From: Dechloromonas sp. UBA6271
Lineage (GTDB): Bacteria > Pseudomonadota > Gammaproteobacteria > Burkholderiales > Rhodocyclaceae
DNA: 23,040 nucleotides
Direction: 5' to 3'
Assembly: GCA_002440665.1 (NCBI GenBank)
Contig: DJUX01000056.1
Span: 1-23,040, forward strand
In this document: positions 13,768 to 23,040 of the stretch, piece by piece
How positions within the stretch are numbered: the first letter of the stretch is position 1
How the letters are laid out: each line of letters starts with the position of its first letter
Made by a program: the position numbers and the translations under genes
The notes under the pieces: generated by a model
Database searches by the model: none
Seen by the model: the letters and a program-made list of their open reading frames with translations, nothing else
Told to the model about the DNA's origin: nothing

Positions 13768-15859
13768 GCGGTCGACCGTACCATTCGGCGAGCAGCAAGG
13801 TGAGGTCGTCGAACGGTGGCTGGCCGGCTTCGAAATGGCGGACGGCGTCGCGAATGGCTGCTGCCCGCGCTGCCAGCGGCATGTCGGGGCTGCCGGCAAG
13901 CAGCGTCTCGACGAGATGGCCGGTGCCGAACATCTGCCGGCCATCGCTGGCCTCGCTGACACCATCCGTAAATAGGCAGAGCAGGTCGCCCGGTTGCAGT
14001 TGCTGGCGGGCACTGGTGAACGGGTAATTGGCCAGCGCACAGAGCGGCGGGCCGGAAATTTCTCTGATGTCGACCGGCACAACCTGATCGCCGCGCAGCA
14101 GCAGCGGCGCGTCGTGGCCGGCACAGACGAATTCGAGCAGACCGCTGTCGGCATCGAGTATGCCGATGAAGGTGGTCACGAACTGGTATTCCGGGTTGTC
14201 GCGGTTCAGTTCGCGCTGCAGGTCGCAGACGGCTTCACCGAGATCGCCGTGGCGGCGGGTCAGCGTGCCGGCCAGGGTTTTCGAAATGGCCATGAACAGG
14301 CTGGCCGGGATGCCCTTGCCGGATACGTCACCGATGGCCAGGCACAGGCGGCGCTCGTCGAGCATGAAGCAATCATAGTAGTCGCCGCCAATGGCGCGTG
14401 CCGGTTCGAGCAGCGCAGCGACGGCAAAGCGGGTTTCACCAACGAAACGGCTGGCCGGGTCGGGCAGCAGGCCCATCTGGATGCGGCGCGCGGCATCGAG
14501 TTCGCCATCCAGGCGCGCCGCCGCCTCGCGACTCAGTTGCAGCTGGGCTTCCGCTTGGCGTCGGCGGGTGTCGGCGGCAATCAGGGTGGCGCTCAGCAGG
14601 GCAATGAAGACCGGCGCCAGCAGCGGGATGAGCGACACGCCGTCGAACAGCCAGCTGCCGGCGGCGAAGGCCGCGTAGCCAGCCGCCGGCAGCAGCAGGA
14701 TCAGCCCGGCGAAAGTCAGGGTCGCGTAGCGCGGGCGCAGGGCCGGCACCGCGACGATCAGCAGCAGGCCGCCGAGCAGCAGGGCAGCCATCTCGACCTG
14801 CGGCATCCAGGGCGGGCGTTTGAGCGCGGTGCCGCTCAGCATGCTCTCGATGATCTGGGCGTGGATGTCGACGCCGGGGAGCAGTTCGCCGAGCGGCGTG
14901 ACGATGCTGTCCTGCAGGCCGGTGCTGTTGAAGCCGATCAGCACGAAACGCGACTTGAAGGTTTCCGGCGGGTAGGTGCCGGCCAGGACGTCGGCGGCCG
15001 AGAGGTAGTAGCTGGCGCTGGAGCGACCGTAGTGGAGGATGAGTTCGCCATTGGGCCGGGTCGGCAGAACGTAGTCGCCGATCCGTATGCGCTCCATGCC
15101 GTGCGCGCCGGCCTCAACGGCGACCGTTCCGGCATCACCCAGCGCGACCCGCACCATCTCCAGCGACAAGGAAAGGAAGGGCTGCTCGCCGATCAGTGCC
15201 AAGGTCGGAATCTGGCGCAGGACGCCGCGCTCGGGCGTCGATCGTGGTCCGCCCAGCGTGGCATTGATCAGTCCGGCACCGGCGGCATTTCGTTCCAGCT
15301 GCGGGAGGCTGGCGATGGCCGAAGGGAAGCGGGTCAGCGCCCGCAAGGTTGTCGGGTCGCCGGCGGCCAGCGCCGGCAGCGGTTTGCTCGGCTGGCGGGC
15401 GCCCGGCAGATCATTGGCGACACCGATGACCGCCAGCACCGTCGAGCCGCTGGCCAGCGCCTGGGCAAATTTCTCGTCGGGTCCGGGCAGGCTTTCGAAC
15501 GTCGCGCGCGGCAGCGCCGGAAATCTCCCGGTGAGGGCCTGCGGCGAGAAGCGGTCGGGTTCGGCGAAGACGATGTCGATTCCCAGGGCGTGGGGCTCGC
15601 CGGCCAGTATCCGGGTCGTCAGTTCGGCCATGATGTCGCGCGACCAGGGCCATTGGCCGAACTTGACCAGGCTCTGGCTGTCAATACCGACAACGATCAC
15701 CGGTTCACCGGCGCGTTCGCGCGGCATCTGGCGCTGGTAACGGTCGAATTGGGCATTGCGCAGACTGACCAGGGGCGTCGCGTCGAAATTAACCAGCGCC
15801 AGGGCGGCGAGCGCCAGGAAGAACAGGGGCAGGGCACGGCCGCGCCCGGCCTGGAGCAT
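13754..15859 (-). CDS. CHASE2-domain SpoIIE/RsbU-type serine phosphatase
   Basis: A membrane sensor phosphatase of 701 residues from the ATG at 15859. TM1 (about 9-25) is followed by an extracytoplasmic CHASE2 domain (about 30-345; marks VIVVGIDSQSLVKFGQWPWS, GIDIVFAEPD, FVLIGFNSTGLQD), then three TM segments (about 355-440), a coiled coil (about 445-480) and a PP2C-type SpoIIE phosphatase domain (about 480-700). The metal-binding motifs GGDYYD, GDVSGKGIPA, CAGHDAPLLL and LFTDGVSEA are intact. Such phosphatases usually dephosphorylate anti-sigma-antagonists; no such partner is visible. A TTG at 15937 would add 26 Arg-rich residues; ATG 15859 is preferred because it puts TM1 at the usual place, though neither has a good ribosome site. 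The 3' end overlaps the OmpA-like gene tail to tail. Confidence 0.87.
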   Translation of the reverse strand: MLQAGRGRALPLFFLALAALALVNFDATPLVSLRNAQFDRYQRQMPRERAGEPVIVVGIDSQSLVKFGQWPWSRDIMAELTTRILAGEPHALGIDIVFAEPDRFSPQALTGRFPALPRATFESLPGPDEKFAQALASGSTVLAVIGVANDLPGARQPSKPLPALAAGDPTTLRALTRFPSAIASLPQLERNAAGAGLINATLGGPRSTPERGVLRQIPTLALIGEQPFLSLSLEMVRVALGDAGTVAVEAGAHGMERIRIGDYVLPTRPNGELILHYGRSSASYYLSAADVLAGTYPPETFKSRFVLIGFNSTGLQDSIVTPLGELLPGVDIHAQIIESMLSGTALKRPPWMPQVEMAALLLGGLLLIVAVPALRPRYATLTFAGLILLLPAAGYAAFAAGSWLFDGVSLIPLLAPVFIALLSATLIAADTRRRQAEAQLQLSREAAARLDGELDAARRIQMGLLPDPASRFVGETRFAVAALLEPARAIGGDYYDCFMLDERRLCLAIGDVSGKGIPASLFMAISKTLAGTLTRRHGDLGEAVCDLQRELNRDNPEYQFVTTFIGILDADSGLLEFVCAGHDAPLLLRGDQVVPVDIREISGPPLCALANYPFTSARQQLQPGDLLCLFTDGVSEASDGRQMFGTGHLVETLLAGSPDMPLAARAAAIRDAVRHFEAGQPPFDDLTLLLAEWYGRPPSGC

Positions 15860-15946
15860 GGCGAGAATGAAGAATCTCAACTTGGTCAGAATCTGGCGCT
15901 CCGCTTGTCCCGGGCGGGATTCCCGCCGGCGCTGCAATTGCGGCCG

Positions 15947-15955
15947 ATTATGCCA
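15947..15955 (-). promoter_or_regulatory. Extended -10 promoter for the CHASE2-SpoIIE gene
   Basis: On the minus strand TGGCATAAT is an extended -10 (TGn + CATAAT). Transcription would start near 15940, giving a leader of about 80 bases to the ATG at 15859. No -35 is visible, as expected of extended -10 promoters. It lies back to back with the ygiQ element 30 bp away. Confidence 0.35.
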
Positions 15956-15978
15956 CGCATGGCGCGGCTGGCGGCTCA

Positions 15979-15986
15979 GGTAAAAT
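15979..15986 (+). promoter_or_regulatory. GGTAAAAT -10-like element, probable leaderless promoter of ygiQ
   Basis: TAAAAT (15981-15986) is only 5 bases before the ATG at 15992, so transcription should start at or very close to the start codon. No Shine-Dalgarno sequence is present in the gap ACGCC. The -35 is not recognisable. Confidence 0.4.
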
Positions 15987-15991
15987 ACGCC

Positions 15992-18151
<2,160 letters not shown>

Positions 18152-18163
18152 TTCCAACCGGAT

Positions 18164-18192
18164 TTGACGCAATCGCCAGAACTGATGATAAT
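18164..18192 (+). promoter_or_regulatory. Strong sigma70-type promoter for the diguanylate cyclase gene
   Basis: TTGACG (18164-18169), a 17-bp spacer and GATAAT (18187-18192) form the best sigma70 match in the window. The predicted start near 18199 gives a leader of about 43 bases. It lies just after ygiQ, so the cyclase gene is probably transcribed on its own. Confidence 0.65.
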
Positions 18193-18241
18193 TGGATGAA
18201 AAAAATCCGTTCAAGCTGCAGGCGGGATATCCGGGGTGGAG

Positions 18242-19384
18242 ATGCGAAGCGAGCGAGGCGACAAGAGAAGAGGGGTTGATCGCCGGGTAGGCGACCGGCG
18301 GCGTACTTTCGGCCGCAAGGTCGATCTTGCCCTGCTGCGGGGCTCACAGCGCATGCTGTCCTGGGAGGACCAGCGTTCGCAATACTGGACCCGGCTGCTG
18401 TTTTGTTTGCTGGCCCTGGCCTATTTCAATTTCGGCGGCGAGGCCCAGGTTCGCACGTGGACCAGCTTGTTACTGGTCAATGTCGTGATGTCGCTGTATG
18501 GCGTCGAAATCCTTGGCTTCATGTGGCATGCCCGTCGCCAGCCGCATGCTCCATGGCGGCAACGCCTGACCATGTGGATCGATATTGCGGCCGCCAGTTT
18601 TTCCGCGCTGGCCGATGCCACGCTGAGCACGCCTGCCTTCCTCGTCTTCCTGATGATCATCCTCGGCAACGGCATGCGCTTTGGCCTGAAACCCTTCGGC
18701 GAGGCGGTCATCGGCTGTCTCGGCGCCTCGGCCTTCATCGTCTGGCTGCGCCTGCCAGACTATCTCGCCATCTTCTCGGTCAGTGCCATTTTTTTCCTGG
18801 TCTTCTTCGCCATCATCGTCCTCTATTCCTATTCGCTGACCGCCAAGATCGAGCGGGCGCGGGCCAAGCTCGCCCACGAGCGCAACATCGACGCGTTAAC
18901 GGGGGTTCTCAACCGGCGCGCCCTCAACGAGCGCGTTATGCATCTGTTCGAGGCGGCACGGGCGCATGACGGGGAGGTCGTAGTGCTCTTTGCCGATCTC
19001 GACGGCTTCAAGCGCGTCAACGACACGCATGGCCATCATGTCGGCGACCGCGTCCTTGCCGCCGTCGCCGAATGCATCCGGGAAAACGTCCGCGATCTCG
19101 ACCTGGTTGCGCGCTATGGCGGCGATGAATTCCTGCTCATCCTGCCGAATGCCTCGCCCGAAGGCGGCGAGGTCGTCGCTCGGCGCATACGCAGCGAAAT
19201 CAACGCATGGGCACGGACCAACCAGATCGATTTCAATGTCTCGATCGGTGTCGGACGCTATCCGGAACATGGTAGCGATCTCGAAACCGTGGTCGCTTCG
19301 GTCGACAAGGCAATGTACCGCTGCAAGGCGGAACTCGGCGGTGGCGGCATTCTGCACGTCAGTTGCGACTCGGTGCCGGCCTGA
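18242..19384 (+). CDS. Membrane diguanylate cyclase (GGDEF)
   Basis: A 380-residue c-di-GMP synthase. A very basic N-terminus (RRGVDRRVGDRRR region, about 9-22) precedes a membrane sensor block with about five to six hydrophobic segments (about 50-200) of unrecognised type; the basic part should stay in the cytoplasm. A short helix leads to GGDEF (about 215-375), with NIDALTGVLNRRAL, FADLDGFKRVND and YGGDEF (GGDEF 293-297) intact. The I-site RDLD (284-287) is at canonical spacing, so product inhibition is expected. There is no EAL domain. The ATG at 18242 is chosen over the GTG at 18236; GGGGTGGAG overlaps this region as ribosome site. The signal sensed is unknown. Confidence 0.9.
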   Translation: MRSERGDKRRGVDRRVGDRRRTFGRKVDLALLRGSQRMLSWEDQRSQYWTRLLFCLLALAYFNFGGEAQVRTWTSLLLVNVVMSLYGVEILGFMWHARRQPHAPWRQRLTMWIDIAAASFSALADATLSTPAFLVFLMIILGNGMRFGLKPFGEAVIGCLGASAFIVWLRLPDYLAIFSVSAIFFLVFFAIIVLYSYSLTAKIERARAKLAHERNIDALTGVLNRRALNERVMHLFEAARAHDGEVVVLFADLDGFKRVNDTHGHHVGDRVLAAVAECIRENVRDLDLVARYGGDEFLLILPNASPEGGEVVARRIRSEINAWARTNQIDFNVSIGVGRYPEHGSDLETVVASVDKAMYRCKAELGGGGILHVSCDSVPA

Positions 19385-19428
19385 AGCGTTCGGGCGGGGT
19401 GCGACGCTCGGCAAGGCGAATGGCCTCC

Positions 19429-19436
19429 GGTAAAAT
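19429..19436 (+). promoter_or_regulatory. GGTAAAAT -10-like element upstream of the haemoglobin gene
   Basis: TAAAAT (19431-19436) predicts a start near 19443 and a leader of about 22 bases before the ATG at 19465. The -35 is weak. No clear FNR- or NsrR-type operator was seen by eye around it. Confidence 0.4.
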
Positions 19437-19464
19437 CTCGCTTTGACTTTTACGAGCGCCCGCA

Positions 19465-19863
19465 ATGACCACACCGCCGGATGTACCGACCACTTTTGAA
19501 AAAATCGGCGGCGACGCTGCTGTCGGCAAGCTCTGCGACCGTTTCTACGAACTGATGGACAGCGTGCCGCAGTTTGCCGAACTCCGCGCCATGCACCCGG
19601 AGAACCTGCAGGGTTCGCGCGACAAGCTCTACATGTTCCTCTCCGGCTGGTTCGGCGGCCCCGACCTGTTCGTCGAGAAATTCGGCCATCCGCGCCTGCG
19701 TGCGCGCCACATGCCCTTCGAGATCGGCACGAAGGAGCGCGATCAGTGGGTCGCCTGCATGGTCCTGGCGATGGAGGATGTCGGCATCGAGGAAGGCATT
19801 CGCGCCAAGCTGCTGGAGAATTTCTTCAACACGGCCGATTTCATGCGTAACAAGCACGGCTGA
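19465..19863 (+). CDS. Group II truncated haemoglobin
   Basis: A 132-residue haem protein of the truncated globin family, group II (TrHbO, YjbI-like). Marks are FYELMDSVPQFAELRAMHP, LSGWFGGPDLF, FGHPRLRARHMPFEIG with proximal H82, and ERDQWVACM with W95 at the position of the group II G8 tryptophan; Y28 is a good candidate for B10. Family members bind O2, NO or peroxide; possible roles are NO or ROS handling and O2 sensing, not resolved by sequence. It has its own promoter-like element and is convergent with the alternative oxidase gene, 31 bp apart. No clear terminator separates them. Confidence 0.92.
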   Translation: MTTPPDVPTTFEKIGGDAAVGKLCDRFYELMDSVPQFAELRAMHPENLQGSRDKLYMFLSGWFGGPDLFVEKFGHPRLRARHMPFEIGTKERDQWVACMVLAMEDVGIEEGIRAKLLENFFNTADFMRNKHG

Positions 19864-19894
19864 CGCGAGCGGGGGACCGCATGGCCACCCCGGA

Positions 19895-20521
19895 TCAATT
19901 CCCGTGTTTTGACAACTTGTCGGCAAAGCGGTGATTGACGTCGCGGTGGTTCGCCTCGTCGGCGCGCACAACGACGATGACTTCGCGCAAGCGCGCGTCG
20001 ACAGGCAGCTTCCAGTAATCGATGGCGATTTTCGGCGCCGCGACGTTGGCGTAGGTGCCGTCGTCGACGCCCGCCAGGTACTCGGTATAGCTGTAGACCG
20101 CTTCCTCCTCCAGATAGCCGACGACGCGGTGCGCGGTCCTTGACGACACCAGGTAGAGCAGGAAAAAGAAATTGTAGAAAACGCCTTGCACCAGCACGAT
20201 CAGCAGGCGTTCCAGACGCGATGGCTGGGCAATCTCGATAAAAGTCATCAGGTGCATGCGCTCATTCTCGGCTTCGTCAAGAAGCGTGCGAATCCAGCCG
20301 TGATCGCTTTCAATGCGTCGCAACGCACGCAGGTGCTGGAGCGTGCCGCCGACCATGCCCGGCACGGCGGCGACGGTTTCCAGCACGACCGCGCGATGAC
20401 CGTAGCGGCGGGCAAAAAAAACATCCGCGAAGAAACGCAGAAATTTCACGAACGCAAAGGCCGCCCGATCACGAAAGCATCGTGGCACGTGATGTTGCTC
20501 AAGCGGATGAAAGACGGACAT
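19895..20521 (-). CDS. aox: Alternative oxidase (cyanide-insensitive ubiquinol oxidase)
   Basis: A 208-residue membrane-bound di-iron quinol oxidase that reduces O2 to water without pumping protons. All six iron ligands of the family are visible: E48 in LETVAAVPGM, E87 and H90 in ENERMHLM, one Glu of LEEEAV (138-140), and E189 and H192 in ADEANHRDVNH. N191 stands where plant enzymes have a second His. FFADVFFARRYGHRAV and two hydrophobic helices, about 40-60 and 105-125, support monotopic membrane attachment. The ATG at 20521, with TGGAAT upstream, is preferred over a TTG at 20545 because the family begins near this point. It is rare in bacteria as a whole but present in some Proteobacteria. 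It shares a 265-bp divergent region with typA. Confidence 0.92.
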   Translation of the reverse strand: MSVFHPLEQHHVPRCFRDRAAFAFVKFLRFFADVFFARRYGHRAVVLETVAAVPGMVGGTLQHLRALRRIESDHGWIRTLLDEAENERMHLMTFIEIAQPSRLERLLIVLVQGVFYNFFFLLYLVSSRTAHRVVGYLEEEAVYSYTEYLAGVDDGTYANVAAPKIAIDYWKLPVDARLREVIVVVRADEANHRDVNHRFADKLSKHGN

Positions 20522-20786
20522 CGTTAAATTCCAGTAACTTGCCAAGCTCGCCCCCGATCAGGCGAAAGGGGCAGGGTGAGTTGAATCGTCAGGGAGGCAA
20601 CCCGATTGGCCGACGGTTCGGCATGACATGATACTGGTTGACGTTTTTCGTGACCATCTTGGGCGGGAAGTCCGGGAAGCCTGACGCGGAAACCTGCAAG
20701 CGCAACAGCACGGAATTTTCCATTGGGGATGTTGCGGCGCAGCACGGGATGATAGAATCACGCCTTTGATTTTTCAGGCCTTCTCC
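20522..20786. other. Divergent intergenic region between aox and typA
   Basis: This 265-bp stretch holds no convincing gene; small ORFs in it have no recognisable features. It should carry the promoters of both genes. On minus, TATCAT (about 20628-20633) is a possible -10 for aox but has no good -35. By eye I found no NsrR, FNR or other known operator. A 5-bp stem GCCGA/TCGGC lies near 20610-20625. Confidence 0.5.
20732..20758 (+). promoter_or_regulatory. Putative typA promoter
   Basis: TTGCGG (20732-20737) and TAGAAT (20753-20758) are 15 bp apart, slightly short, and lie 28 bases upstream of the ATG at 20787. The TAGAAT box resembles the TAAAAT boxes at four other genes in the window. Confidence 0.4.
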
Positions 20787-22628
<1,842 letters not shown>

Positions 22629-22649
22629 GCGCAGGCGGTAATTGCCGAA

Positions 22650-22847
22650 ATGAGAAAGGCGACCCGCGGGTCTAGTGCAGTTCAGTTAATGCTCCTTTAT
22701 TATGCCATCGGAACGAAAGTGCCTGTACGTACCAAGGCAAAACTGAAATCAGCAGCTATTGAGCACATGACAAAACTCGAACAAGACCCGGGTAGGGGCA
22801 TCTCGTATTTCCAAGACCCATTCGTCAAATATGCCGCTGGTTCGTGA
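22650..22847 (+). CDS. Doubtful small ORF, hypothetical protein
   Basis: A 65-residue ORF not recognised. It is lower in GC and uses codons (TTA, AGA, TCA, ATA-type) less common in the neighbours. A second in-frame ATG at 22689 would give 52 residues. Neither start has a ribosome site. The frame is the same as typA, continuing after its TAA. The basic, Lys-rich middle (TKAKLKSAA) has no known motif. It may be a remnant of acquired DNA or chance. The palindrome GACCCGCGGGTC (22661-22672) overlaps its 5' end. Confidence 0.25.
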   Translation: MRKATRGSSAVQLMLLYYAIGTKVPVRTKAKLKSAAIEHMTKLEQDPGRGISYFQDPFVKYAAGS

Positions 22848-22928
22848 TTCAAACTTCACAGGGCCGGATCAATAGCTGGATAGCCGGGCCTTAACTCAGA
22901 CAGAATTCGAACGAGAGAAGGGGCGGTT

Positions 22929-23040
22929 TCAAGTCCGAAGTGCAACGAGCTGATGATAGTGTTCAAAGAAGTTGAACGACTTTGGCATAAACAGTTCAGC
23001 GGGGCATGGAAAGTTGATGCTCTTGCGCGGCCGAGTATTG
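22929..23040 (-). CDS. IS30-family transposase, C-terminal fragment (runs off right edge)
   Basis: On the minus strand the frame entering from the window edge reads NTRPRKSINFPCPAELFM, later ending QLVALRT before a TGA at 22931-22929. The N-x-RPRK-(hydrophobic)-x-(F/Y)-x-x-P-x-E pattern followed by VALRT at the end is typical of IS30-family transposase C-termini (from memory of the family). About 37 residues are visible and they contain the end of the DDE domain. The inverted repeat of the element should lie within about 22860-22928, but I could not mark its edge. It is a partial gene because of the window edge, not necessarily a pseudogene. Confidence 0.72.
   Translation of the reverse strand, partial: NTRPRKSINFPCPAELFMPKSFNFFEHYHQLVALRT

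Noticed and set aside
13994..15991. Very long open frame on plus running into ygiQ
   Set aside because: It is the antisense of the CHASE2-SpoIIE gene, which has clear domains. YgiQ family length and its N-terminus fix the start at 15992.
18196..18279. 27-codon basic upstream ORF overlapping the cyclase start
   Set aside because: It starts at ATGAAAAAAATC within the predicted leader but has no ribosome site and its overlap with the main gene is likely chance.
19864..19894. Terminator between the globin and oxidase genes
   Set aside because: GGGG and CCCC runs could pair across the gap, but the stem has mismatches and no T-run follows.
20524..20745. 73-codon ORF on minus upstream of aox
   Set aside because: No ribosome site, no recognisable motif and located where promoters of aox and typA must lie.

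Overview
The window looks like chromosome of a high-GC betaproteobacterium, most likely Rhodocyclaceae (Dechloromonas/Azonexus-like). This rests on gene content and order (tsaB-rimI-family 4 UDG facing lplT; a LysR gene-alr-radA run; ygiQ; typA), on protein style, and on dense coding with frequent 4-bp stop/start overlaps. It is inference from remembered families, not a database match. Most of the window is housekeeping and signalling DNA. Only the two edges look mobile.

Layout, left to right. Positions 1-53 (minus) hold the start of a probable IS630-type transposase, followed by an AT-rich hairpin and ompR (minus, 113-838). The ompR upstream region holds a large dyad centred on 905. Then come a small secreted Arg/Gln-rich protein (1008-1328), the operon tsaB-rimI-udg (1391-3275; t6A synthesis, ribosomal protein acetylation, uracil repair), and convergent lplT (3285-4550, minus). 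A LysR regulator, alr and radA follow as a tight unit (4738-8090). Next are a membrane GGDEF-EAL protein (8118-10208) overlapping an orphan YbbP/FtsX-like ABC permease (10205-12670). A secreted FecR-domain protein and an OmpA-like lipoprotein overlap (12723-13767) and meet tail to tail a CHASE2-SpoIIE phosphatase (13754-15859, minus). ygiQ (15992-18151), a membrane diguanylate cyclase (18242-19384) and a group II truncated haemoglobin (19465-19863) follow on plus. A bacterial alternative oxidase (19895-20521, minus) converges on the globin and is divergent from typA (20787-22628). The last ~400 bases are visibly lower in GC and hold a doubtful small ORF and the C-terminal end of an IS30-type transposase (minus, 22929 to the edge).

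How the genes fit together: two proteins predict c-di-GMP turnover (one cyclase/phosphodiesterase, one cyclase, both with an intact inhibitory I-site). The FecR, OmpA and CHASE2-PP2C genes look like an envelope-sensing set. The globin and alternative oxidase suggest handling of O2, NO or a blocked respiratory chain. No tRNA, rRNA or CRISPR array was seen.

The observations most worth checking are: the HolD(psi)-like peptide at the N-terminus of the UDG; the 43-bp dyad between ompR and its divergent neighbour; a recurrent GGTAAAAT promoter element that predicts leaderless mRNAs for tsaB and ygiQ; the FecR/OmpA/CHASE2-SpoIIE set; and the loss of envZ from the position after ompR, where an apparent insertion sequence now sits.
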